A stretch of DNA of 50,485 nucleotides, taken from Pseudonocardia hydrocarbonoxydans (GTDB lineage: Bacteria; Actinomycetota; Actinomycetes; Mycobacteriales; Pseudonocardiaceae). Below the pieces are notes generated by a model. The model was not told the origin of the DNA and did not search any database. It worked only from the letters and a program-made list of their open reading frames with translations. The DNA lies in assembly GCF_006539565.1 (NCBI RefSeq), contig NZ_BJNG01000044.1, positions 1 through 50,485 on the forward strand. Reading direction: 5' to 3'. Each line of letters begins with the position of its first letter. Position 1 is the stretch's first letter. Below are positions 7,687-15,602 of this stretch, piece by piece. The translations under genes and the position numbers were made by a program.

Positions 7687-8634
7687 GTGACGGAGCGGGC
7701 GGTCTGCGTGATCGGGTCCGGGTTGATCGGCGGCTCACTGATGCGCGCCGCGGACAAGGCCGGGCGGGCGGTGTGGGGCACCAGCGCGTCGGAGGGGACG
7801 GCGGCGCAGGCCGGGGCCGACGGCTTCGACGTCGGCGTCGACACCGACGCCGCCCTGCGCCGGGCCGCCGAGGCCGACGCGCTCGTCGTGCTCGCCGTGC
7901 CGCTGACCGCGCTGCCCGAGGTGCTGCACCGCGTCGACGCCGTGGCGCCGCAGGTGCGGCTGACCGACGCCGTGAGCGTCAAGGTCGCGGTGGCCGACGC
8001 GGTGGCCCGGTACGCGCCGCGCGCGCGGTTCGTCGGCGGTCACCCGATGGCGGGCACCAGCGAGTCGGGGTGGGCGGCCGGCGCGGCCGAGCTGTTCGTC
8101 GACGCGGCCTGGGTGGTGGCCGCCGACGACGGCCTCGACCTCGACGTGTGGCGTGACGTCGCCGAGCTGGCCTGGGCCTGCGGCGCCCGCGTCGTGCCCG
8201 CCGCGGCCGACGAGCACGACCTCGCCGTGGCCCGGGTGTCGCACCTGCCGCACCTGCTGGCCGCGGTGCTCGCCGCCGTCGGTGCGGGCGGCGACGACGC
8301 GCTGCCCCTCGCGCTGGCCGCCGGGTCCTTCGCCGACGGCACGCGCGTCGCGGGCACCCGCCCGGAGCTGGTGCTCGCCATGTGCGAGGGCAACCGCGAC
8401 GCCCTGCTCGGCGCCGTCGACGACGCGCTGGGCCGCCTCGGCGCGATGCGCGGCGCGCTGGCGTCCACCGGCGGGCTGACGGCCACGGTGTTCGCCGGGC
8501 ACGCCGCCCGCGAGCGGTGGGCCGCGGCCCGCACCCCGAAGGCGGTGCGGGCGAGCCTGACCGGCCGGGCACCACTGGCGGCGCTGCGCGCGATCGGCCG
8601 CCGCGGCTCGGTAGTGACCGGCTGGAAGGCCTGA
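7687..8634 (+). CDS. tyrA: Prephenate dehydrogenase
   Basis: 315 residues. Rossmann motif GSGLIGGS (10-17), then VLAVPLTALPEVL, DAVSVK and GGHPMAGTSESGW, which is the prephenate/NAD-binding signature of TyrA. The later SHLPHLLAAVLA belongs to the helical dimer domain. It converts prephenate to 4-hydroxyphenylpyruvate in tyrosine synthesis. No ACT domain at the C-terminus. Its closeness to tadA is conserved in mycobacteria. Confidence 0.93.
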   Translation: MTERAVCVIGSGLIGGSLMRAADKAGRAVWGTSASEGTAAQAGADGFDVGVDTDAALRRAAEADALVVLAVPLTALPEVLHRVDAVAPQVRLTDAVSVKVAVADAVARYAPRARFVGGHPMAGTSESGWAAGAAELFVDAAWVVAADDGLDLDVWRDVAELAWACGARVVPAAADEHDLAVARVSHLPHLLAAVLAAVGAGGDDALPLALAAGSFADGTRVAGTRPELVLAMCEGNRDALLGAVDDALGRLGAMRGALASTGGLTATVFAGHAARERWAAARTPKAVRASLTGRAPLAALRAIGRRGSVVTGWKA

Positions 8635-8646
8635 CCGGCGGTCAGG
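8630..8646. terminator. Palindrome across two convergent stop codons
   Basis: CCTGACCG G CGGTCAGG is a perfect 8+1+8 palindrome holding the tyrA TGA and the opposing TGA of the next gene. It may act as a minimal bidirectional terminator, but the single-base centre makes a poor RNA hairpin. Confidence 0.35.
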
Positions 8647-9211
8647 GCAGGAGGGTGGCGACCCCCGGGTAGCGCTGGACGACCCCGTCGGCGTCGACCG
8701 TCAGCTCCGCGGTGAAGTCGTCCCAGCGGAAACCGACGCAGGCCGACCCGTCGGCGTCGAGCACGGAGGCGGTGGCGTAGACCTGCTCCACCTCGCGCAC
8801 CTCGAGCTCGGGCAGCGTCACGAACACCGTCGGCAGCGTGTGCTCGGCGGCCTCGGTGTGCAGGCCGAGCCGGCGGATCGGGATCGTGTTGAACACCGGG
8901 CTGTGGGCGAGGTCGACGTCGACCGCCCCGCCGAACTCCGACCGCGTGCCGCCCGATCCGGTGTCGAGCAGCCAGAAGCCGTCCTCGGTGCGGCTCATCG
9001 TGAGGTGCCGCTCGCGCTGGGCCGTGGCCGTCGTCAGCGACAGCCGCTCGACGGTGCCGCCGTCGGCCACGACGAGCCGGTAGGAGGCGGTGAAGGCGCC
9101 GTGCGGCCCGGTGCGCACCATCCGGCCCAGCGCCCGGAACCCACCGCCCGTGCCGAGCAGCAGCCGGGTGCCTTCGAGCCCTGGGCCGTCCTCGGCCTGC
9201 CAGGTCAGCAT
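8642..9211 (-). CDS. Putative glycolipid-binding family protein
   Basis: 189 residues from ATG 9211 (MLTWQAEDGPGLEG). All-beta sequence with alternating charged and hydrophobic strands: GTRLLLGTGGGFRALG, ASYRLVVADGG, DGFWLLDTGSGGTRSEFGGAVDVDLAHSP in pieces, and NTIPIRRLGLH. These match the 'putative glycolipid-binding' family (PF06475 type), a lipocalin-like barrel of unknown role. The start was placed at the first Met before the conserved W; upstream sequence is Pro-rich non-coding. Converges on tyrA. Confidence 0.8.
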   Translation of the reverse strand: MLTWQAEDGPGLEGTRLLLGTGGGFRALGRMVRTGPHGAFTASYRLVVADGGTVERLSLTTATAQRERHLTMSRTEDGFWLLDTGSGGTRSEFGGAVDVDLAHSPVFNTIPIRRLGLHTEAAEHTLPTVFVTLPELEVREVEQVYATASVLDADGSACVGFRWDDFTAELTVDADGVVQRYPGVATLLP

Positions 9212-9367
9212 GGTCGTCACCGGCACCACCGTAGTTGCACGGGGCGGTGCCGCGCTCCCTCCGGGTGGGGGCGGGCACGCAGGTTCTGGTCCACGGTGGG
9301 TAGCCCCCTTCTCGAGCATCCGGCGTCATCCTGCCCCGGGCGGGTCGATCCCACCACCGCTGCCCCC

Positions 9368-10270
9368 TCAGGGAGAGCGCACGGCGTCGGCGGGGTGCAG
9401 GTCGTCACGGACGCCGCGCAGGACCGGGCTGCGCAGCAGGCCGGTGCCGGTCCAGCCGAGGTGGTCGACGTCGACGACCACGGCGGGCTCGCACCACCGC
9501 GCCCCGGCCGCGTCGCCGCCGCCCGGTCGGGCGGTGAACGGCGGCGACGGGGCCGCCACCGCGGCCAGCCGCTCCCCCAGCGACCGCCGGACGTCGTCGT
9601 CAACGACCCCGACGCGCCCGGCGTAGGCCAGGCCGTGCCGGTCGAGCACCCCGACCAGCAGCGACCCGACCGGCGACGACCCGGTGGCCCGCCACCCGCC
9701 GACCAGGCAGGGCTGGGTGCGCCGGTGCGACACCCGCACCCAGTCCGGGCTGCACGCCCCCGGTCGGTACGGCGCCGAACCCCGCTTCGCGACGACCCCG
9801 GCCATCCCGTGCTCCGCGGTGACGGCGAGCAGCGCGGGCCCGTCGGTGTAGGTCGGCGACAGCGAGAGCGGGGCGACCGCGGCGAGGTCGAGGCGCTCCA
9901 GGGTGGCGCGGCGCTCGCGCTGGGGACGGTCGAGCAGCGGCACGCCGTAGAGGCGCAGGACGTCGAACGCCATGAACGTGACGGGCCGGGCGCGGGCCGC
10001 GCGCGCGTCGACCGGCCGGTGCATGCGCTCGGCCAGCGCGTCGGGACTGGGCACCCCGTTCTCCAGGAGCACCACCTCGCCGTCGAGCAGGACGTCGGGG
10101 GCCAGCGCGCGCAGTGCGGCCAGCTCGGGCAGCTGCGCGGTGACGTCGCCGTCGGGGCCGTGCAGCGTCAGCACCCCGTCGACGACGTCGGCCAGCAGGC
10201 GCAGGCCGCCCCACTCCACCTCGTAGATCCATCCCGGCCCGATCGGGAGGGTCGCAGGGGTGGCGAGCAT
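9368..10270 (-). CDS. ATP-dependent DNA ligase-like protein with degenerate active site
   Basis: 300 residues with the adenylation domain (about 10-190) and OB-fold domain (about 195-295) of LigD/LigC-type ligases: LLDGEVVLLENG, FMAFDVLRLYG (motif III), GVVAKRGSAPYRPG (motif IV) and WVRVSH (motif V). The nucleotidyl-transfer motif I, normally KxDG, reads E19-W-G-G (codon 10214-10216 is GAG). The motif IV Glu is Ala (MAGVVAKR) and the motif V Lys is Arg. Loss of the covalent Lys predicts no ligation. Divergent from Ku with a very short gap, the classical NHEJ layout, so it may be a structural or regulatory partner of Ku or of a true LigD elsewhere. No polymerase or nuclease domain. Confidence 0.85.
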   Translation of the reverse strand: MLATPATLPIGPGWIYEVEWGGLRLLADVVDGVLTLHGPDGDVTAQLPELAALRALAPDVLLDGEVVLLENGVPSPDALAERMHRPVDARAARARPVTFMAFDVLRLYGVPLLDRPQRERRATLERLDLAAVAPLSLSPTYTDGPALLAVTAEHGMAGVVAKRGSAPYRPGACSPDWVRVSHRRTQPCLVGGWRATGSSPVGSLLVGVLDRHGLAYAGRVGVVDDDVRRSLGERLAAVAAPSPPFTARPGGGDAAGARWCEPAVVVDVDHLGWTGTGLLRSPVLRGVRDDLHPADAVRSP

Positions 10271-10297
10271 GGGCTGCACCCGGCCATGCTGACATCC

Positions 10298-11215
10298 ATG
10301 CGGGCGATGTGGAGCGGTGCCGTGTCCTTCGGGCTGGTGAGCGTGCCGGTCAAGGCCTATGCCGCCACGACCAACCACGACATCCGGTTCCACCAGGTGC
10401 ACGGCGCCGACGGGGGCCGGATCAAGTACAAGCGCACCTGCTCCCTCGACGGCGAGGAGGTCGACTACGCCGACATCGTCAAGGGCTACGAGACCGAGGA
10501 CGGCGAGCTGATCACCCTCACCGAGGAGGACCTCGACGCGCTGCCCACCGCGACCGGCCACGAGATCGACGTCATCGAGTTCGTCCCGGCCGACCAGATC
10601 GACCCCCTGCTGTTCGAGAAGTCCTACTACCTCGAACCGGACGCCAAGGCGGCCAAGCCCTACGCGCTGCTGCGCGAGGCGCTCGTCGACACCGACCGGA
10701 TGGCCGTGGTGAAGGTGGCGCTGCGCCAGCGGGAGAGCATCGCGCTGCTGCGGGTGCGCGGCAAGGCGATCGTGCTGCAGACGATGCTGTGGCCCGACGA
10801 GGTGCGCGAGCCCGAGTTCGACATCCTCGACAACGACGTGGAGCTGCGCCCGCAGGAGCTGCAGATGGCCGCGTCGCTGGTGGAGAGCCTGGGCGCCGAC
10901 TTCGACCCGTCGGACTTCCACGACGAGTACCGCGACGCCGTCGTCGCGATGATCGAGCAGAAGCGCTCCACCGGGGAGACGCGGCCCGCGCCGGTCGCGG
11001 AGAAGACCGACGACGGCGACTCGATGACCGACCTGCTCACGGCGCTGCAGCGCAGCGTCGAGGCCGCACGCGCCGGCAAGCCGGCCGAGGAGGCGGCGGA
11101 GAAGCCGGCCCCCGAGAAGCCCGCGGAGAAGCCGAAGGCCACCCGGTCGCGCAAGCCCGCGGCCAAGAAGGACGAGGACGAGGCCCCGCGCAAGCGCACC
11201 CGCAAGCCCGCCTGA
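10298..11215 (+). CDS. ku: Bacterial Ku, non-homologous end-joining protein
   Basis: 305 residues from ATG 10298 (MRAMWSGAVSFGLVSVPVK), the usual Ku N-terminus; an in-frame ATG at 10286 adds four residues. The Ku core runs to about residue 235, including the conserved KYKRTCSLDGEEV and FEKSYYLEP. The C-terminus continues into a Pro/Glu/Lys-rich then strongly basic tail (RSRKPAAKKDEDEAPRKRTR). Basic tails on actinobacterial Ku bind DNA and help bridging. It threads double-strand ends and recruits LigD in known systems. The neighbouring ligase-like protein has lost its catalytic Lys. Confidence 0.95.
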   Translation: MRAMWSGAVSFGLVSVPVKAYAATTNHDIRFHQVHGADGGRIKYKRTCSLDGEEVDYADIVKGYETEDGELITLTEEDLDALPTATGHEIDVIEFVPADQIDPLLFEKSYYLEPDAKAAKPYALLREALVDTDRMAVVKVALRQRESIALLRVRGKAIVLQTMLWPDEVREPEFDILDNDVELRPQELQMAASLVESLGADFDPSDFHDEYRDAVVAMIEQKRSTGETRPAPVAEKTDDGDSMTDLLTALQRSVEAARAGKPAEEAAEKPAPEKPAEKPKATRSRKPAAKKDEDEAPRKRTRKPA

Positions 11216-11224
11216 CCCACCGAA

Positions 11225-12532
11225 TCAGGGGCCGAGCTGGCTCCCGGTGGGCACCTCGTCGTTGGCCAGGGACTCGAACAGGGCGCTCGCACGGTCGCGG
11301 TCCCAGTTCACGACCCCGTCGCGCACCGGCACCGTGGTGGTGACGCCGCCGTCGGACACCCCGCGCATGGCCAGGCCGAACAACGCCAGGTTCCACACGT
11401 GCGAGCCGTCGTCGACGGTGATCGCGCTGGACAGGCCCAGTGAGAGCGGGACGATCCGGAACGGGTTGAGCAGCGTGGCCGGGCTGGTGACCTTCTGCAG
11501 CAGCGCCGAGATGAACGCCCGCTGGCGCTCGACACGCCCGAAGTCCGAGGACGCCGTGGCCCGGGTGCGGACGTAACCGAGCGCGGTGGCCTGGTCCAGG
11601 GTCTGGCAGCCGGCCTCGATGTCGAGTGCCGCCTTGGGGTCCTCGATCGCCTCGGGCACGCACAGGTCGACGCCGCCGACGGCGTCGACGACGTTGACGA
11701 AGCCGGTGAAGCCGATCTGGACGTAGTGGTCGATGCGCAGGCCCGTGGCGCCCTCGACGGTGCGGGTGAGCAGCTCCGGGCCGCTGCCGGGCGACTCGCC
11801 CTCGCCGCGCCCGTACGCCGAGTTGATCTTGTGGCGGCCGTGGCCTGGGATGTCGACCATCGAGTCGCGCGGGATGCTGACCAGCGTGGACGGTCCGCTG
11901 CCGGTGTGCAGCAGCATGATCGTGTCGGTGAGCTCGGACTCCGGGTCGCCGGTGGCGAGCTCGGCGCGCTGCTCGGGGGTGAGCTCGGCGCGGCTGTCGG
12001 AGCCGACGATCAGGTAGTTGGTGCCCTCGGAGGAGTTGGTGCTGTCCGAGGGCAGCGCGGAGACGCGGTCCAGCGAGACGTCGATGTAGACGGCGAACCC
12101 GACGATCAGGACCAGCGCCACGACGAGCACGGTGCGGATCCGGCGGCCCAGGTCCGGGCGCCGGCCACCCGGGCGCGGCCCGGCCGGCCGGGAGCCGGAC
12201 GGGCGGCGCGGCGGCGGCCCGGACGGGCGCCGGTCCGAGGCCCGGGCCGGGCGGCGCGGGGCGTCGCGCCCGGACGGGAACACCGACGTGGCGGGCGGTT
12301 GCTGGCCGCGGCCGCCGGCCACCGTCGAGCGGTGGCCCTGCTGCGGGGCCGTCGGCCGGGCGGACCGCGGGAGGGGCTGCTGCGGGGCGGCGGGCGGCCA
12401 GGACGGGGGCAGCGGACGGTCGCCGGGCGGGCGGCCGCCCGATCCCCAGCCACCGGCCGACGACGGCGGGCCGGGACGCCGGGGCGGCCCCCAGCCCGGC
12501 GTGCCCCGCTTCGGCGGTCGTCCGTCGCTCAT
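11225..12532 (-). CDS. LCP (LytR-CpsA-Psr) family cell-wall glycopolymer transferase
   Basis: 435 residues from ATG 12532. The first about 150 residues are Pro/Arg/Gly-rich and cytoplasmic, then one membrane segment (TVLVVALVLIVGFAVYI). The LCP domain follows: NYLIVGSDSR, TDTIMLLHTG, STLVSIPRDSMVDIPG, HKINSAYGRG, GLRIDHYVQIGF and YVRTRATASSDFGRVERQ, which contain the Asp and Arg residues that bind the pyrophosphate of the polyprenyl donor. It transfers arabinogalactan-like polymers to peptidoglycan outside the membrane. No C-terminal LytR_C domain. Convergent with ku. Confidence 0.9.
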   Translation of the reverse strand: MSDGRPPKRGTPGWGPPRRPGPPSSAGGWGSGGRPPGDRPLPPSWPPAAPQQPLPRSARPTAPQQGHRSTVAGGRGQQPPATSVFPSGRDAPRRPARASDRRPSGPPPRRPSGSRPAGPRPGGRRPDLGRRIRTVLVVALVLIVGFAVYIDVSLDRVSALPSDSTNSSEGTNYLIVGSDSRAELTPEQRAELATGDPESELTDTIMLLHTGSGPSTLVSIPRDSMVDIPGHGRHKINSAYGRGEGESPGSGPELLTRTVEGATGLRIDHYVQIGFTGFVNVVDAVGGVDLCVPEAIEDPKAALDIEAGCQTLDQATALGYVRTRATASSDFGRVERQRAFISALLQKVTSPATLLNPFRIVPLSLGLSSAITVDDGSHVWNLALFGLAMRGVSDGGVTTTVPVRDGVVNWDRDRASALFESLANDEVPTGSQLGP

Positions 12533-12591
12533 CTGCCCACCATCCCTCACCCGGCGGTCAGGATACGTACGAGCGGGCCGGACGGTTCCCG

Positions 12592-13113
12592 TCAGGCGTC
12601 GAGCAGCCGCTCGCCCTCGAACAGGCCGAGGTCCTCGCGGTAGAACTCGATGCCGACACCGTTGGGGTCGCGGATGTAGAGGCTGTTGTCGATGCCGCGG
12701 TCGGGCCCGATGTACTCCACGCCGGCCTCGTCGAGCCGGGCGCGCACGGCCGCGAACTCCTCCGCCGAGGTCGACAGCGCGATGTGCTGCACCGCGCCGA
12801 TGGTCTCGGAGAACTCGGGGTGGTCGTGACCGGGGAAGTCGAAGAAGCCCAGCAGGTTGCGGTTGCCGATGTCGAAGAAGAAGTGGCTCGACCCGGCGTA
12901 GTCGCGGTTCTCCACCAGCTCGACGAGCGGGAAGCCGAGCAGGTCCTGGTAGAAGCGGATCGTCGTCTCGACGTCCTTGCAGATCAGCGCCGCGTGGTGG
13001 ACGCCCTGCACCGTCGACGCGGGCCGCTCGCCCAGCGGCTTGAGGTACTTGTCCTTGAGCTCCGCGCGGCGCGCGCGGACGGCGTCGAGCTCGGCACCCT
13101 CGGGCTGTGGCAT
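12592..13113 (-). CDS. VOC family (glyoxalase/dioxygenase superfamily) protein
   Basis: 173 residues; ATG 13113 is preceded by AAGGACTCC. A charged N-terminal extension (about 38 residues) leads to one complete vicinal-oxygen-chelate domain: VHHAALICKDVETTIRFY, FFFDIGNRNLLGFFDFPG, VQHIALSTSAEEF, YIRDPNGVGIEFYRED. The His in HHAAL, His in QHIAL and Glu in GIEFY form the metal site. Resembles ring-cleavage or lactoylglutathione-lyase-like proteins; substrate unknown. A palindrome lies 50 nt upstream. Confidence 0.85.
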   Translation of the reverse strand: MPQPEGAELDAVRARRAELKDKYLKPLGERPASTVQGVHHAALICKDVETTIRFYQDLLGFPLVELVENRDYAGSSHFFFDIGNRNLLGFFDFPGHDHPEFSETIGAVQHIALSTSAEEFAAVRARLDEAGVEYIGPDRGIDNSLYIRDPNGVGIEFYREDLGLFEGERLLDA

Positions 13114-13162
13114 CGGAGGAGTCCTTCCGTGGTGGTGGTCGGTCGTACCGGTCGAAACAGTA

Positions 13163-13176
13163 GTTGCGCGTGCAAC
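13163..13176. promoter_or_regulatory. Putative operator GTTGC-N4-GCAAC
   Basis: GTTGCGCGTGCAAC is a perfect 5+4+5 inverted repeat 50 nt upstream of the VOC gene, inside its likely promoter. The shape resembles MarR-type operators. No regulator gene is adjacent. Confidence 0.35.
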
Positions 13177-13224
13177 ATTCCGCCTGCCGCGCGCCGACCG
13201 TAGACCAGCGGGGTAGACAGGGAC

Positions 13225-13824
13225 GTGATCGATCGCTTCGACGGCTTCATCGCCGGACTCGGGACCGCGTCGGGCCTGCGCGCCGTGGCGGGCGTGTGGC
13301 CACGCTCCCCGCTCGGCCCGTTCACCGACGTGATGGTGGAGCGGCCCGACGGGCACCGGCTGCTCCTCGCGCCCTCGCCCGCCGTCGCGGAGTTCGTCGC
13401 CGCCACCTACGTGTTCGACGAGGTGCGGGTCGGCCCGGTGCACAGCCGGACCGACGGCACGCGGTGGGAGGTCGACGCTGCGCCGCTGTCGCTGGCGTTC
13501 ACCGTCGGGCGGCGGCCCGCGCTGGGCACGCTGCTGCGCGCGGTGCCCCGCCGGGTCGCGACGGACCCGCGCTGGATCTCCCTGGTCGACGTCGTCGCGC
13601 GCCGGGTGCTGCCGGGGGTGCGCACCCGGGGCAGCGCCGCGGGCGGGCGCGAGGAGTTCTACGGCGCGCTCGACCTGCACCGCATCACCGCGGCCACCGT
13701 GGGCTGGGACGGCGTCGACCAGGGCGCGCTCGCCCCCGTCGACCCGCCGGTGCGGTTCGGGTTCGGCTCCACCCCGCGCTCCCCCGCCCTGACCCGGGTG
13801 ACGACCCTCGTGCGGCGCTCCTAG
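13225..13824 (+). CDS. Conserved hypothetical actinobacterial protein
   Basis: 199 residues from GTG 13225 (MIDRFDGFIAGLGTASG). Alternating strands and helices: GPFTDVMVERPDGHRLLLAPS, FDEVRVGPVHSR, LSLAFTVGRRPALGTLLRAVP. No motif, signal peptide or membrane segment that I recognise. Divergent from the VOC gene, convergent with the DinB-like gene; the stop codons share CTAG at 13821-13824. Confidence 0.72.
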   Translation: MIDRFDGFIAGLGTASGLRAVAGVWPRSPLGPFTDVMVERPDGHRLLLAPSPAVAEFVAATYVFDEVRVGPVHSRTDGTRWEVDAAPLSLAFTVGRRPALGTLLRAVPRRVATDPRWISLVDVVARRVLPGVRTRGSAAGGREEFYGALDLHRITAATVGWDGVDQGALAPVDPPVRFGFGSTPRSPALTRVTTLVRRS

Positions 13825-14537
13825 ATCCAGCGCGGCGGGGTGGGGAGGTCGCCGTCGAGCGCGGTGAGCGCGCCTCCGTCGGAGCGGCCGGTGAGCCAGC
13901 CCAGCAGCGACGCCGCGGGCCCGTGCACCTGCACCGCCGCCTCCCCGGGGCCGAGCGCCCAGGTGCGGGCCCGGTCGGTGGCCGCCAGCGTGGCCGACGG
14001 GCAGTCCGGCGCGGCCGACAGCGCCGCGGCGACGTCGTCGAGCAAGGTGTCGACGACGCCGGGCGGGAGGTCGGCCACCCCGGCGCCGGAGGCCAGGTCG
14101 ACGGCGTGCAGCCACACCTCGCGGACCCGCATCCAGGGGATCTCGGTGGCCGGGATGTCTCGGCCCTGCGCGCTGCGCACCTGCGCCCGCCAGGTCGTGT
14201 CGTCGAGCGCGGCGAGGGCGACGTCGAGGGCGTCGGCGGTGGTCGAGAGCTCGCGGCGCAACCGGTCGGCCGGGTAGGCCGCCGAGGCGGCGATGTCGGC
14301 GTCGCGCTGCCCCGGGCCCGCGTACATCGGCGTCTCGACGCCCGTGCGCGCCCAGTGCGCGAGCCGGGCCAGCGCCTCGGCGTTGCGCGCGACGTGCCCG
14401 ACGACGTGCGCGCGGCTCCACCCCGGCAGGCCGCTGGGGGCGCGCAGGGCGTCGTCGGGCAGGGCGTCGACGAGCTGCACCAGGAACTCGGTGCCGGCAC
14501 CCATCCACGGCAGCGTCGCGCTCACGTCGCGTCTCAC
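13821..14537 (-). CDS. Maleylpyruvate isomerase/DinB-like mycothiol-dependent family protein
   Basis: 238 residues. N-terminal DinB/MDMPI four-helix domain with LPGWSRAHVVGHVARNAEAL (first metal His pair), MYAGPGQRDADI and VREVWLHAVDLASG (third metal His). A small C-terminal domain ends GWLTGRSDGGALTALDG. This is the mycothiol-dependent maleylpyruvate-isomerase-type fold of Actinobacteria, which catalyses isomerisation or thiol transfer using mycothiol; the reaction here is unknown. GTG start 14537 follows GGGGGGA; Met12 is an alternative. Confidence 0.85.
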   Translation of the reverse strand: MRRDVSATLPWMGAGTEFLVQLVDALPDDALRAPSGLPGWSRAHVVGHVARNAEALARLAHWARTGVETPMYAGPGQRDADIAASAAYPADRLRRELSTTADALDVALAALDDTTWRAQVRSAQGRDIPATEIPWMRVREVWLHAVDLASGAGVADLPPGVVDTLLDDVAAALSAAPDCPSATLAATDRARTWALGPGEAAVQVHGPAASLLGWLTGRSDGGALTALDGDLPTPPRWI

Positions 14538-14764
14538 GATTCCCCCCAGGTCCGATTCGTCCCCTTCACCGTGCCACCACCCGGCGCGCGGCGCACAATG
14601 CTACGAAATATCGACGTCCGTCGAGTCGTCGTGACTTCCCGTCCCGCCATCACACCGGGGAAACGGGGACGGGCCGCCGTCCTCGTGTGCTGTTTCGTTG
14701 ACGGCCGTTGCCGGACCGCACCATGATGGCGCCCCGGACCCCTTCCCCGCACCTGGAGCACGCG

Positions 14765-15484
14765 ATGGCCGAGACGTTCGTCCTGATCACCGGAGCCTGG
14801 CACGGCGGATGGGCGTGGCGCCCGCTCGCCCAGCACCTGCGCGCCGCCGGGCACACCGTCCACACCCCGACCCTGCCCGGCCTGGCCGACGGCGACGACC
14901 CCACCGCGCTGCACCTGTCCGACGTCGTCGACTTCGTCGTGGGCTACGTCGAGCGCCACGACCTGCACGACGTCACCCTCGTCGGCCACAGCTGGGGCGG
15001 CTACCCGATCACCGGCGCGGCCCCGCGGCTGGCCGGGCGGCTCCGCAGGCTCGTCTACTGGAGCGCGTTCGTGCCGGCGGCCGGGCGCAGCCTCTACGAC
15101 GAGGTGCCACCGCCCTACCAGGAGCTGTTCTCCGGTGTGGCGGCCGCGTCCGGGAACAACACCGTCGTGCTGCCGTACGAGGTGTTCTCCGGCGCCTTCA
15201 TCGGCGACGCCCCCGAGCCCGTCCGGAAGCTGGTGTACGACCTGCTCGTGCCGCACCCGATGCAGTACTTCACCGAGACCGTCCAGCCGATCGACCCGGC
15301 GACGCTCGGCGTCCCGGTCGCCTACGTTTTCTCCGTCGACGACGTGGCGCTGCCGCCCGGCGAGTACGGCTGGGTGCCGCGCTTCCCCGACCGGCTCGGC
15401 GTCACCGCGATCGAGGCGCCGGGCAGCCACGAGGCGCTGTTCACCGAGCCCGCGGGGCTGGCGGAGGCGCTGCTCAAGGCCTGA
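14765..15484 (+). CDS. Alpha/beta hydrolase (esterase, salicylate-esterase/hydroxynitrile-lyase-like)
   Basis: 239 residues; ATG 14765 follows a GGAG ribosome site. FVLITGAWHGGWAWRPLAQHL forms the oxyanion region, nucleophile elbow VGHSWGG, acid region near YVFSVDDVALPP, and catalytic His in APGSHEALFTEP. The compact size and GAWHGGW start are typical of the MES/HNL-like bacterial esterases. The 227 nt before the gene hold no coding sequence that I can support and are locally less GC-rich (14590-14650). Confidence 0.88.
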   Translation: MAETFVLITGAWHGGWAWRPLAQHLRAAGHTVHTPTLPGLADGDDPTALHLSDVVDFVVGYVERHDLHDVTLVGHSWGGYPITGAAPRLAGRLRRLVYWSAFVPAAGRSLYDEVPPPYQELFSGVAAASGNNTVVLPYEVFSGAFIGDAPEPVRKLVYDLLVPHPMQYFTETVQPIDPATLGVPVAYVFSVDDVALPPGEYGWVPRFPDRLGVTAIEAPGSHEALFTEPAGLAEALLKA

Positions 15485-15602
15485 TCCGCGGCCGCGTGAA
15501 CGACCCCTGATCGGGCGACCCCGCCCGGCCGGACGGGCCCGGCGCGCGCCGGTACGGTCGGTCGTCGCCGCGCGACCGGCCGTGGCGGCGCTGGGAGGAC
15601 TC

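Noticed and set aside
9368..10921. Ligase-like frame extended upstream to 10921
   Set aside because: The upstream part lies antisense inside ku; the ATG at 10270 begins the conserved ligase sequence.
12592..14508. A single 638-codon gene ending in the VOC domain
   Set aside because: Only the last 173 codons match a known family and carry a ribosome site; the rest is antisense to two real genes.
14590..14650. Possible DosR-like box (GTGACTTCCCGTCCC) before the esterase gene
   Set aside because: The half-sites are out of register with the other boxes and the gene has no hypoxia link.
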